64,000 nucleotides of DNA, from contig JAYESD010000001.1 in assembly GCA_036927565.1 (NCBI GenBank), positions 9,300,001 to 9,364,000 of the forward strand. The letters are read 5' to 3'. Below the pieces are notes generated by a model. It did not search any database, was not told the origin of the DNA, and worked only from the letters and a program-made list of their open reading frames with translations. This document shows, piece after piece, positions 12,247-23,475 of this stretch. The first letter of the stretch is position 1; the number at the start of each line of letters is the position of its first letter. A program made the translations under genes and the position numbers. The DNA comes from Tuctoria greenei (lineage: Eukaryota > Streptophyta > Magnoliopsida > Poales > Poaceae).

Positions 12247-12258
12247 GTGGCCCCCTGG
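12247..12258 (-). other. Polypurine tract of element C
   Basis: On the minus strand CCAGGGGGCCAC abuts the 3' LTR. The same bases occupy this place in D (30542-30553). Confidence 0.75.
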
Positions 12259-12776
12259 ACCTACCTCCGGGGAAAGTCACCGGGGTGAAGTCATTCCGTC
12301 GGAGGTGGGTCCATACTCGCGACTCTTGAACTGGGTCTTCAAGGGTCTTCGGAGGTGCCGTTGGCGGGGCTTTACGGTTAAATCCCGACACGTGGCGCAC
12401 CTCAGGCGGCAGATAGGATCTTTGGCGTGCGGATCTCTCGCAATTGAAGGTCGCCAGTTCCCGATACGAAAACCGTATCGGTTCCGCGCGCCTTGTCAGG
12501 TCGCCGCCTTTGGGTTTCCCGCCTCGTGATGACAACCGTTCGCCTGGGTAAGAACCTCGACTTGATCGTCAGGGTGGTCCCGGACCCTCTTGTCATCGGC
12601 AGGGTTGAATTCTTGAGTAGTATCCTTGACTCCCCTGCAGTTTCCATCCAAGCGTTGCGAGGGCTTACTTAAGAAGGAAAGCGCACCGTCGGGAGTTCTT
12701 TACGCTTTCCATCTGTTCTTGCGCTCAAACTCCCAACTCGTGCTTTGCTCCTCTTCTCTTGCCTAGCTGTGCTGCG
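12259..12776 (+). promoter_or_regulatory. Leader and possible promoter region of the antisense gene of C
   Basis: Non-coding on both strands as far as I can see, GC-rich, and conserved in D (30554-31076). An ACTTAAGAAGGAAAG stretch near 12668 lies about 110 bases before the gene's ATG in both copies and could hold the core promoter. There is no clear TATA box. Confidence 0.4.
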
Positions 12777-15700
12777 ATGGAGTTGGGTCTGCGTGAGAGT
12801 CGTTTGAAGACAGAAAGCGATCTGAAGAAGGTCCGAACCCTCATGGGGTGGTCTTTGGACTTCTTCAACCGCTCGGTCCGCGCCGGCGGAGAGCTTCCCT
12901 TTAAAAAGGAGCACTCCGGCGAGATGTTGTACTTTTCATCGTACGCCATGGTGGGGCTGATCCCACCGTTTTCTTCTTTCTTCTTGATGCTGCTGGACTT
13001 CTATGGTCTACAGCTGTACCACCTTGGCCCTCACTCCATTCTCCTTGTGTCCATCTTTGTCCACTTCTGCGAGATGTGGGTGGGCATCCCTCCCAGCATC
13101 GAGCTCTTCCGAACCTTCTTCACCGTCCAAACCACCGGCCGAAGCGACGAGTATCTTGGCTTCTACTACTTCGTGAAGCGCAAGAAGTGCCCGTTCAAGT
13201 ACCTCCGGTCATTCCCTTCCGGGAAGTGGGATGACTGGAAGAAAGATTGGGTAGTCGTCCGGGTGGAGGAGCATGAGCGGTTGGAGTTGCCAGATGGTCT
13301 GCCCGGTATTGACACGTCGGTGTGGAGCGAAGTTCCGGTGCTGGCGGCAGCTTTCGACCCCGTCCTGACCAGGATCCGCCAATGTGTGGAGGGAGGATTG
13401 ACTCCCCAGGCGGTGTTCTGCAACTTCTTGTCCAACAGGTGGGCGCCGCTGAAGAGGAGGGAGAAGCTCGCCTGGGCCCTCAACAGCGTGATGGACGAGG
13501 ACCGGGTTGAGACCGGGTTGAAGTCCAGCATGGTGGGGAAGTCCTTGGAGTTTCACCTCAAGAAATTCCAGCACGGCATCGATGTTGACGGAGAGTACTT
13601 GACTCCGCCGCCGGCTTTCCTCCCCCTGAACGTGGAAGTTGAGTTCAGCAGGGAGCTCCGGCGGAAGATGCCCGCGCTTGACGACCTTGGCGTCGTCGAG
13701 AGAAGATCAGCCGCCCGGTTGGCGATCCCTGGGTTGTCCGAAGGCGGCTCCGCCCCTGTCTCTCAGCCAAGAGCTGAGGTCATCATCAAGGGCAAGGAGC
13801 TGGCGGAGGAGCCGGAGAGCTGGAAGAGAAAGCTGCGACATGCTGACGGAAGGTCCGTCGGGCTTGCCACCTCCCCCCCAGTTCCCCGTCCTCAGGAAGG
13901 AAGATCCTCCGCCGCCGTGGCGGCTGTCCCCGTGGTGGGGTCTTTTCGGAGCGCTACTGTTCCGGCGGTGGGATCCTCCCGGAGTGCGACTGTCCCCGTG
14001 GTGGATCCCTCCGGAGGTGCCAGCTCCGGGCAGGCGACTCCGGCACGAGAAGCGGTGAGGGCCTCCAGGTCCAGGAGTTCCTCCCGATCAAGGAGAGCTC
14101 CGACCCGGGAAACGCCCGCGGCCACGGCAAGTCCTGGGAGTTCTCCCGGAGCTCCTACGCCGACCGTGGCCAGCCCGGAACGTCCGGGAAAGAGGTTCCA
14201 CGCAAGCTGGTGCGTGAGCCTCCCAAGGTAATTTTTCTTTCTTACCTCGATTAACTTTTAATTATAGCATCTATTTGCTCAATTTCTTCGTTCTTTATCT
14301 GCAGCGTTCCCAAGAAGGGGAGTGAAGCTCCGCCCTCAGCCACAGTGTCTGAGGCTGCGGGGGCTTCTGCTCCAGCTCCGGTGCCGCCCCAAGCGGAGGC
14401 TGCGACAGCTCCGGCGCCGGCTGTCGTGGTCATGGACCTCGACTCGTCTCCAGAAGTTCCCGTGGTAGCGCCGGACCACGGGATTGAAGATGCGCCAGCG
14501 GCACCCGTTCCGGAGGTAGAAGCTCCGGGTCCTGGTGCTGCAGAAGTAGAAGCTCCGACTATTGAGTCGGAGGAAGTAGCAGTCCCGGCTTCAGAGCCGG
14601 AAAGTGCTGAAGCCCCGGTGGTTGAGCCGGAGGTAGCTGAAGCCCCGGCATGCGAGCCGGAAGTTGAAGTGGTTCCGGCAGTTGAGCCGGTTACTTCCGA
14701 AGTTCCGGTCGCAGAGCCGGTGATTGTTGGAGCGCCGGCCGCAGAGCCGGCGGCTGAAGAGGTGAGGGAGCTGGAGCCTCCCTCAGAGGAAGTGTCCCGG
14801 CCGGAGCCAGTGGAGGCGACGACGTCAATGGTACCTGTGGCAGAGCCAGAGTGCCTGAACGAAGTCGCCGGCCCCCAGCCTGTGGGGGCAGATGAAGACT
14901 TGGTGGCGGGACCTCCTTCGATGGCGACTGAGGCCATCCCGGAGGAGGGCCCTAGCGCTTTGGAAGCTCGGGGTTCCACTCTCGTAGAGTGGGACCCAAT
15001 TTTTGTAAATGAAGACCCGCTGGAACCAGCGGAGGAGATCCCAGAAGGTCCGGAGCCCATCTCGCTGTCGATGTCCATCGACAACGCCTGCTCCAGTCTA
15101 CGTCAAGTCCAACTAGCCTTCTTCCACGACAGCAAGACTCTTGAAGAGGAGCGCCAAACCCTTAGGAGGTGGCGTAATCGACTCCAATTCGAGACCAAGC
15201 TGGCGCAGTCGAGGCTTGCGGATGACAAGGAATGGATTAGGCGGGAGAAGATCCGCCTGGAGCTCTGGGGTGAGCTGCTGGATGAGAGGGAGAGTATGAC
15301 TCACGCCCTCGATGCTCAATCCCGGGAGTTCCATGACCAAGCAAAGGCTGCTAACGACGCGGCCAATGCTCGGTTTGATCAGCTCGAGGCCATCAGCACC
15401 GCACTCATCAAGCGCCGAGAGGCACTTGAAGGAAGGGAAAGACGGCTCGAGGATGAGGAGCAAAAACTCCTGGAGCTACGGGATGACGTCTTGCGACGGG
15501 AGGAAGAGCTCGCCGAGAAAACAGCTCTGGCGGACAAGGACCTCGAGGAGCGCACTAAAAAATTGGAAGAGCGCTGCCTCGAGGAGGAGGAGAAGACCTG
15601 GGTGCAGGGGCAGGAACTCTATGAGTACGAGTGTGCCCTTATCGCCCGGGAGAAGAAAGCGGAGGCTAGGGAGAAGGACCTGGTTGACCGCCGGAACAAG

Positions 15701-16216
15701 ATCCACCTTCGGGAGGAGGAGCTCGGAAGACTTGAGAAGCGGGTTGCTGCGAAAATCCAGCAGAACGCCAAAGAAGTTGAGCGCCTCTCCCGCGAGAATT
15801 CGGAGCTGACGGCGGCCCGGAGATCCCTGGAAGAGGTGAAGAACCTGAGGAAGGCGGACTCCCTGCAAATTTGGGAGTTCCTGAGCAAGGCCGACGATGC
15901 GCTGGCGCCGATGGGTTTCAGCCCCGTGCTCCCGGATGATCCGGAGCCGGAGCCGGACCTTGCGTTGCAAGCGTTGAGCGCTGCGGGCAGCAAGCTCTCC
16001 AAGGTGGGCGACGTCATCGCGGACCAACTGGAGGTCGAGGGGCAATCCCTGGCTAGGAACATCACAGAATATGTGTTGACGTGCTACACCAGCCGGAACC
16101 CTCGATTTCCTCTGGACCTGGTGCTTGAAGGCCCCGTCGAAGGAGAAGGCGAAGCTACCCGAGCCAGCGTGTCGGAGGTCGCCCAGAAGGTCGCTGAGTT
16201 CTTCCATAGGGTCTAG
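12777..16216 (+). CDS. Antisense gene of element C, two exons, about 1120 aa
   Basis: Exon 1 (12777-14227) starts MELGLRESRLK. Residues about 45-130 (GLIPPFSSFFLMLLDFYGLQL, then HFCEMWVGIPPSIELFRTFF) resemble the family annotated as 'putative gypsy-type transposon' (Transposase_28), found in grass Tat elements. A Ser/Pro/Arg-rich tail follows. A 77-base GT...AG interval (14228-14304) with a pyrimidine-rich end splits the frame. Joining 14227 to 14305 keeps one frame across the codon. Exon 2 holds acidic Ala-Pro-Glu repeats (14370-14850), then a long coiled coil rich in Glu, Arg and Lys (15060-15870) and a compact C-terminus. It is open throughout in C but broken in D. The start is chosen because similarity to D begins there. 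The role is unknown; the family name implies no proven transposase activity. Confidence 0.8.
14228..14304 (+). other. Intron of the antisense gene (77 nt)
   Basis: AG|GTAATTTTT at the donor and TTTATCTGCAG|CG at the acceptor, AT-rich against GC-rich exons. The equivalent in D is 32527-32605 (79 nt). The borders are conserved while the interior has diverged. Phase is kept in both (AG plus C or T completes a Ser codon). Confidence 0.85.
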
Positions 16217-17476
16217 GACCATCTCTCTTAGCCTTTACTTGTATCTTCTCTTCTTCCTCAATTTTGTAATCCCTTGTCTCCAGATGTAATCTCCAGTCTT
16301 CAGATGAAATGAAATCCCCAATTTTTCGTGAATTTCATTTTTTTGTCTTCAACATCTTTGTCTTCACTTGGCTCCCTGGTAGATGTGCACAATTTGATTG
16401 TGGACATGTACCAAAAGGATGTTGAGTTTTGTTGAAGACGAATTTGCTTCGAACTTGTGGAATCTATGTCCGAAGTTTTTGATAGTGAAGGTCCCCTGAA
16501 GTTGTCGGAGCTTAGAAACTCCGACACTGTCCATCGCTGGAGCTTAGTAGCTCCAGCAATAGCCTCTATTAACACGTTGAGCGTCGATAGTTAATACTCC
16601 AAGGTGTCGGAGCTTAGTAGCTCCGGCGATGACCCTTGCCACACTTGGTTTGTTGGCAACAGACTCCAGTGACGGGGTCTTCTCACCATCTTTTAGTCAA
16701 CGCCGACGGTTGACGCCCTGGTGGGAGTCGGAGCTTGGTTAGCTCCGGTTTTTCTCCCTCAACTTTGGGTTCATTTTTCCTGCACACTTAAGCCAAGAAA
16801 AATAGTAAAATTCGTTCCTTATCTATAACTTCGTCGCGGCTTACGGTTCTCAAGAGAATTTTAAGTTGAACACGATTTTTAGTACGACTGGATGAATTGT
16901 CTTTTCTTTTAGATCCAATTGTCCATGGACCCACCTTACTTTGGCCTGCCAGGATGTAGGTAGAGTGTACTTAGGGTGCTTGACCAGGCTAAGTCGATAG
17001 CGCACTCCGGCCCTAGAATGGCTTGGCGGCTTTCAGGCGAGTTGGCCACAGACGATATTTAAATCTAAAAAATCCGACAATTCGACTCGAATCGTACGTA
17101 AATCGGTCAAACTAGAATTTCTTAAGAATTGCACGTTTCTGTTATATATAAGAAAGAGAAAAATAAAAATGTCGAGCCTATGCAAAAATGAATGCACGTG
17201 GAGTCTATTTCACATGAAGATGTCTTTCATTATAGGTCCGGGGTACAGGGGAAACAAGTACACTCTTAGGGTACGGAACGAGGCTAAGTGTGTTTGGTTT
17301 CTCGTTTGACCCAGGGTAGTTAGCCACACTTCTAGTCCGGAGACTGTATCAAGTGTTGCATGAGCTTTTCAAACCTTTCGGGAAAGGTCCGGCTGCTCTC
17401 CCGGAGGAACTACCCGACTGTGTACAATGACTCTATAACATACATTCCAAGTTACTTAAGACTCACCTCCGTGGAA
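16217..17476. other. Spacer between the two convergent genes of C, with stem-loops
   Basis: No protein-like frame. It begins with the antisense gene's 3' end (ATGAAATGAAATCCCC could serve polyadenylation) and ends at the integrase stop. It holds four inverted repeats built on CGGAGCTTAGTAGCTCCG (16505-16524, 16536-16557, 16608-16625, 16729-16747). D keeps the layout at 34572-35909. Confidence 0.75.
16505..16747. repeat. Array of four GGAGCT stem-loops in C
   Basis: Arms CGGAGCT and AGCTCCG around TAGT or similar. The second (16536-16557) has perfect 9-bp arms, GCTGGAGCT and AGCTCCAGC. Several bases that differ from D stay paired. Confidence 0.75.
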
Positions 17477-20400
17477 TTAAGTGTAAAACTTACGGAGGTG
17501 CTCGATGTTCCAAGGATTTGGGAGAGGTGTCCCATCCTCGGTAGCCAAGCGAACGCTTCCGGGACGGGATACTTTGATCACTCGGAAGGGCCCTTCCCAG
17601 CCGGGGGAAAGTTTGTTTTGCCCTTCTCTGGATAGTATTCTCCGTAGCACCAGATCGCCTTCCTCGAGCTGTCGGTTGTGTACATGCCGCTGGTGATAGC
17701 GCCGTAGAGCTTGACGGTATCGGGCATTCCGAACAGCTGCTTGGCACCTTCCCTCCTCGAGGAGGTCTAGGTCTTCACGCCGGAGCTGGTCCTGCGCGGC
17801 TTCGTCGAAGGTCCGGACTCGGAGGGAACCCAAGGTGATTTCCGGAGGAAGGATCGCTTCAGCTCCGTACACCAGGAAGAAGGGTGTTTCTCCGGTTGCC
17901 CGACTTGGAGAAGTCCTGTTGGCCCATAGAGTGGGCGGAAGCTCTTCGATCCAATTGGCTCCGTGCTTTTTCAAACGCTCATAAGTGCGCGTTTTGCGTC
18001 CTTTAAGGATCTCTGCGTTTGCTCTCTCGGCTTGTCCATTGCTGGCAGGATGAGCTACAGAAGCGTAGCAAACTTGTATGCCGAGGTCTTCGCAATATCC
18101 TTAAAATGCGGAGCTTGTGAACTGAGTCCCATTATCAGTGATGATCTTATTTGGGACTCCGAACCTGCTCACGATGGATTGTAGAAAATTGATTGCAGAT
18201 TGTTTGTTGATCGTCACAACGGGAGTAGCTTCCGGCCACTTGGTGAACTTGTCGATGGCGACGTACAGGAACTTGTAACCTCCGACGGCTCTTGGGAAGG
18301 GTCCCAAGATGTCCATCCCCCACACAGCGAAAGGCCATGTAGGAGGTATCATTTGTAAGGACTGAGCAGGTGTATGAATTTGCTTTGCATGAAATTGGCA
18401 TGCTTTGCATTTCTTCACTAGCTCAGTGGCATCCTGGAGCGCTGTAGGCCAGTAGAAGCCGTGCCGAAAGGCTTTTCCGACCAGCGTGCGGGAAGATGCG
18501 TGGTTCCCACACTCGCCTCCATGGATTTCTGCGAGGAGTTCGCAGCCTTCTTCCCTTGTGATGCACCGCATTAGGATGCCGTTGGCACCGCGCCGGTAGA
18601 GATCCCCTTCTACCAACGTGTATCTTTTAGCCAATCTGACTACCCGGTCAGCGGATACATCATCGTCAGGAAGGATGTTGTCTTTCAAGTAGCTCCGGAT
18701 CTCCGAGATCCATGCATCGGAACTAACTTGAGCATTTGAGTCTTGCGTGCTGGGTTGCTCGGAGCTTCCGGCAGCACCTACGACCCTTGATGGCTGCCAT
18801 GGTAACAGGGCCATCGGGACCGTCAGCTTCGGGATGCTGATCTCGCCCCCTTCGTTCAGTTCGGCAGGCTGAACTGTGGGTTTTGACAACCTCCGGACAA
18901 AGGTTCCGTCAGGAGCCGGAGCTCCAGTTGACGCCTTGGTCGAGAGTTCGTCAGCTTCAGCGTTGTGAGCACGCTGAACATGGTGAAGGTCTAGGACTTC
19001 GAAGTCCTTCTGAAGCCTCTGGACTTCAAGGAGGTAAGCAGCCAGCTGGAGATTATTGCAGGAGCATTCACCCTTCACCTGCTTGATGACAAGTTGTGAA
19101 TCTCCTTTGACCAGCAACTGCTTGACACCATATGATAGTGCCACCTTTAATCCATAGATGAGTGCTTCGTACTCCGCCATGTTGTTGGTTGCCTTGAAGT
19201 CAAGGTGTACCATGTATTTCACCTTCTCCCCGGTTGGTGCGAGGAGAAGGATTCCAGCTCCGGCTCCCTGCTTCTGCATGGAGCCGTCGAAGTAAAGGGT
19301 CCAGTGAGACTTAGTGAAGGCTGGAACTTGAGGTTCCGTCTTCTGCTCGCTGGGGCCCCCAGGGTTTAATGGAGAGGGAGTCCATTCTGCCGCGAAATCT
19401 GCCAACGCTTGACTCTTGATTGCTTGTCTTGGAATGAATTCAAGGTCGAATTCAGCCAATTCCGCTGCCCACTTTGCAATATTCCCAGTTGAATTGGGAT
19501 TATGCAGGATCGCTCGAAGTGGATATGAGGTCACCACCGAGACTTTGTGAGCTTGGAAATAGTGTCGAAGCTTCCTTGAGGCAATAAGAACTGCATAAAG
19601 CAGTTTATGCACCTCTAGGTATCGAGTCTTGGCATCATGTAACACTTCACTGATGAAGTATACCGGGCGTTGAATGGTCCGGACCCTCCCGGAGGGGTCC
19701 GGAGCTTCCTCTTCATTGATCCGGACCCTCTCGGAGGGGTCCAGACTCTCTTCGGGGACCTCCGGGTTCTGGGTGGAGGAACCCGGAGCTTCTTCAGGAA
19801 TGACCTGGATCCTCTCGGAGGGATCCGGGTCCTCTGAAGTGGCTTCTTGTGGGTTCAAGTCTGGGAGCTGGGACCCAGACCCGCTTTCAGGAACCTCCGG
19901 ACCCTCCCGAAGGGGTCTGGATTCCTGAGTATTGGGTAGTTCCGGTCTCTCCGCAACCAGAACCATACTGACGACTTCGTCAGCAGCTGAAATGTAAAGC
20001 AATAAAGGCTCACCAGGGTTCGGAGCTACCAAGACTGGTAGGGTGGTGAGGAACTGTTTCAGCTCCTGGAATGCCTTCTCTGCTTCTTCAGACCATTGGA
20101 ATGGTCCGGACTTCCTCAGTAACTTGAAGAAGGGAAGTGCCCTTTCCGCCAGTCTTGAAATGAACCGGCTGAGGGCTGCTAGACATCCAGTTAATTTTTG
20201 GACGTCTTTGATGCGGGTTGGTGGCCGCATGTCTTCAATGGCTTTTATCTTCGCCGGATTAGCCTCTATGCCCCGGTGACTTACCAGGAAACCAAGAAGC
20301 TTTACGGAACTAACCCCGAAGACGCACTTGTCTGGGTTTAGCTTCGTGCGGGTGGCCCGCAGCTTATCGAAGACAGCCTGCAAGGTGTCCAAGAGGGACT

Positions 20401-21019
20401 CCTTGTTTTTGACTTTGACCACGATGTCATCGACGTACACTTCCACTATGTCTCTGATGAGTTCTTCGAAAGTTTTGTACATAGCTCGTACAAAAGTTGA
20501 AGCTGCATTCTTGAGACCAAAAGGCATGGCTGTGTAACAATACAATCCGTCCAGTGTGATGAATGAAGTATGCTCTTCATCCTCCCTAGACATCCTGATT
20601 TGATGATATCCAGAATATGCCTCTAGAAAACACAGTAACTTGCACCCGGAGGTGGAATCCACTATCTGATTTATTCTAGGTAGTGGGAATGGATTTTTTG
20701 GACATGCCTTATTCAGTGTGGTGTAGTCGATGCACATCCGAAGTTTCCCGCCGGCCTTGGGCACAACGACTGGGTTTGCCAGCCATTTTGGATGGAAGAC
20801 TTCTCGGATGAATCCGGCTTTGAGCAACTTCTTCACTTCTTGTCGGATGAAGTTCTGTCGCTCCACAGATTGCTTCCGGGGTTTCTGATGCACAGGCCGA
20901 GCGTCGGGGTAAATCTTCAGATTGTGCTCAATCACTTCCCTAGGGATCCCAGGCATTTGTGACGGTTGCCAAGCAAACACGTCAACGTTAGCCCGGAGGA
21001 AAGTGATGAGCGCGAGTTC
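17477..21019 (-). pseudogene. pol: Element C pol: RT, two RNase H domains and integrase, one nonsense codon
   Basis: Same frame as gag-protease, after a TAG at 21020-21022. RT shows KLRMCIDYTTLN, the MPFGLKNA block and catalytic EVYVDDIVV (about 20425-20440). A degenerate first RNase H follows, interrupted by an acidic Pro/Ser repeat (about 19670-19960). The second RNase H has LYFDGS, MAEYEAL, GDSQLVI and AHNAEAD. Integrase has the HHCC zinc region (CKACQFHAK) and catalytic Asp in WGMDILG, Asp in TDNGTQF and Glu in NGQAERAN. A TAA at 18101-18103 (Gln codon in D) falls between the second Asp and the Glu. The protein ends KFYT at 17477, with no chromodomain. Confidence 0.93.
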
Positions 21020-21022
21020 CTA
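21020..21022 (-). other. In-frame UAG between protease and RT (element C)
   Basis: GGLNDK-stop-ELALITFLRAN: the frame continues directly into RT. D has the same stop, same neighbours and same frame at 39452-39454. Possible readthrough signal; see findings. Confidence 0.75.
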
Positions 21023-23437
21023 TTTGTCGTTCAAGCCACCCGATATGCGGGTAGTTTGAGTGACATCGGAACCAATTTGGACGACTTTGACGGGAATGTC
21101 GGTGTCGCCGCTTGGCTGCACACGGGGTGCAGAGGTCGAGCCTCGTTGACGAATGCTCGGAGGTTGTGGAGCTTGCTTCTGTCTGGAGTCCTCCTCTTGC
21201 GCTGTGGTGAGTGCATGGAGTTCCTCCAGAGCAGTTACTCCGGCAGTGCGATCTCCGCGGATCCGGAGAACGCCTACTGGTGTTGGCATCTTCAACACCA
21301 GGTATCCATAATGAGCAGCTGCCATGAATTTGTACAAGGCAGGTCTACCCAAGATGGCGTTGAATGGTAAGTTGATCTGAGCGACGTCGAAGACCAACTT
21401 CTCGGTGTGATACTTCTCCCGGGTCCCGAAGGTAACGGGGAGAGTAATAGCTCCGAGTGGAGTAATGGCCCCCGGACCTACTCCGGAGAAATGTCGAGAG
21501 GGCTGGAGGTCCGAAGGTCGGAGCTGAAGCTTAGTGAAAGCTTCGAAGCTGATGAGGTTAAGCCCCGAACCTCCGTCTACCAGGACATGATGGAGCTGGA
21601 TGTTGTTGATGGTGGGAGATACCATCAAGGGTAATTGGCCAGCTCCGACCATGCTTTGAGGACAGTCCGAAGCATCAAAAGTGATGGGTGTGTCCATCCA
21701 CTTTCGATGTGGCTCCGGTCTAGCTGTAGGAGCTACAGCAGCCATATCCCGTCGCATAGTCTTGATGACACGACGAGAAGTGATGTCCCATGATCCACCA
21801 AAGATGGTGTTCATGGTTTTTCGATGCTCGTTGTCGGAGACGTCGGAGTCATCGTCGACGGAGGTGTAGACGGCTTTCATAACCTTTTTGGGGTCCTGAA
21901 ACCCTAACTCGTCTTCAGCCGGAGCTTCATCGACCTTTTGTTTTCCCTCCATCTGTCGGAAGGGAGACCCTTCCCGGCGCTTGTGGTAGCGCTCGGCAAG
22001 GTTTTGGACCTCCCGGCAGTCCTCCAGTCTGTGGCTGCTCGTTTTGTGAATGGGGCACCACATCTTGGATTTGCCACCGTCTTCAGAAGACGGTCGAGGT
22101 CGCTTCTCGGGGCGTGGCCCCCGGCCACCAGGAGTTGCAGTGGCTGCAACGTTGGATGTGCCGGCCGACGGCTTCTTCTTGCCGTTGGTCTTCTTTTTCT
22201 TCTTGCCACTCCCGGAGGTAGCGGCTTCTTCTTTGGAGGATTTTTTATGATCCTCCAAGGCTGGTTTGGAGTGCATTTCACGGCCCTCTGCAGCTCTGGC
22301 ACATTTGTCTGCCAAGCTGAAGAGCTCCGTGACGCTGGTGATCTCTTTGATCGCCAGCTTCTCCAACATCTTCTTGTCTCGCACACCCTGTCTGAATGCC
22401 ACAATGACAGAAGCGCTTGAGATAGAAGGGATTGTGTTACGTACCTGAGAGAATCTCTGGATGAATGACCGCAAAGATTCTCCTCCTTTTTGCACGACCG
22501 CAAAAAGGTCCAGTTCAGTGCCCGGTCGGGTGTATGAACTCCCGAAGTTGGCAGTGAACTGACGGCACAGCTCCTCCCAACTGTCAATAGAGTTGGGTGG
22601 AAGGCTCATAAACCAGGACCTGGCGGTCCCAGTTAAGGCCACTGGAAAGTAATTGGCCATTACGGCCTCGTTTCCTCCAGCTGCTAGGATCGCAGTGGAG
22701 TATATCTGCAGAAATTCTACGGGATTGACAGTCCCGTCGAATTTTTCCGGCAAATGTGGCCGGAACTTCTGTGGCCATCTAACCATGCGCAGGTGCATGG
22801 CTAGAGCGGAACAGCCTCCTCCTACTCCTTCCAGAGTAGAAAGGTCTTGAGCATCTCGTCTTTCTCGAGCTCGCTCGATGTGGACACGGCCATCCTGTTG
22901 ACGGTATCGGCGATCAAGCTCCGCCCGGAGGTCATGTGTCGAAAGCCGAGATGCGGTATGGGTGCGTCGTGCCCCAGAGGGCAACGACGTCACTTGCTGC
23001 GACGCAGCTCGTCTTCAGTTGTTGGAGACATGCGGACCAAGTCTTCCAGACAACGTCCGTCGCTGCGACGGGGCCCGCCCTGAAGGAGGTGGACCCTGGT
23101 TGTTGAGGCGTTCGGCCGCTGCTGCGACCAAATGCTCAACATCAGCCCTCCATTGCTCCATGGCACCTTGAGATGCATTCGGAGGTGGTGGTCGCTGGAG
23201 AAGAGCACGCGCTGCATGGAGCGCGTGTTCTGGGTTGTCACGACTTGCCGGCGCAGAATGTGACGCCGGTGCACCATCATGTTGTCCGGCATGTCTTGCC
23301 GGAGAAGATGGTGGTGGTGGGAGTGTGACTCCTGCTGGTGCTGAGGCTCCTGCCGGTGGCTGCATGTTGGAGGGATTGCCTCCGACAGCCTGAGCAGCAG
23401 GTTGCCCGTTGGATGATCCAGCCGCAGAATTCACCAT
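21020..23437 (-). pseudogene. gag: Element C gag-protease, one nonsense codon
   Basis: Start ATG at 23437 (MVNSAAGSS), 38 bases inside the LTR; the span is 2418 bases in both C and D. A Pro/Ala-rich N-terminus leads to the Gag capsid domain (about 22800-22250: PHLPEKFDGTVNP, FANFGSSY type blocks). A Lys-rich linker is followed by a variant knuckle CPIHKTSSHRLEDC (22020-22060), where His replaces the second Cys. The protease site reads VDGGSG (about 21564-21580), as in other Tat elements, not the usual D-S/T-G. A TGA at 23015-23017 (Arg in D) interrupts the N-terminal part. The frame ends at a TAG shared with D. Confidence 0.9.
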
Positions 23438-23460
23438 TCTTGAAGATCTCAGGCCCCCCT

Positions 23461-23475
23461 TCCTGGCGCGCCAAC
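23461..23475 (-). other. Primer-binding site of element C
   Basis: After the 5' LTR end (minus strand) comes GTTGGCGCGCCAGGA, identical in D (41894-41908). Its place marks it as the PBS. I could not assign the tRNA with confidence. Confidence 0.75.

Noticed and set aside
12122..12529. Frame spanning the C LTR and antisense leader
   Set aside because: Crosses the LTR border, has no homologue in D, and other frames overlap it on both strands; a GC-composition artefact.
13166..13574. Two overlapping minus-strand frames of 121 codons opposite antisense-gene exon 1
   Set aside because: Shadows of the exon; no domain and not conserved as proteins between C and D.
14251..15084. 277-codon minus-strand frame (Ser/Gly/Thr-rich) opposite antisense-gene exon 2; the same in D at 32579-33322
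   Set aside because: It is the complement of the Ala-Pro-Glu repeats. Low complexity mirrors the coding strand, and it ends at the intron without any start or domain.
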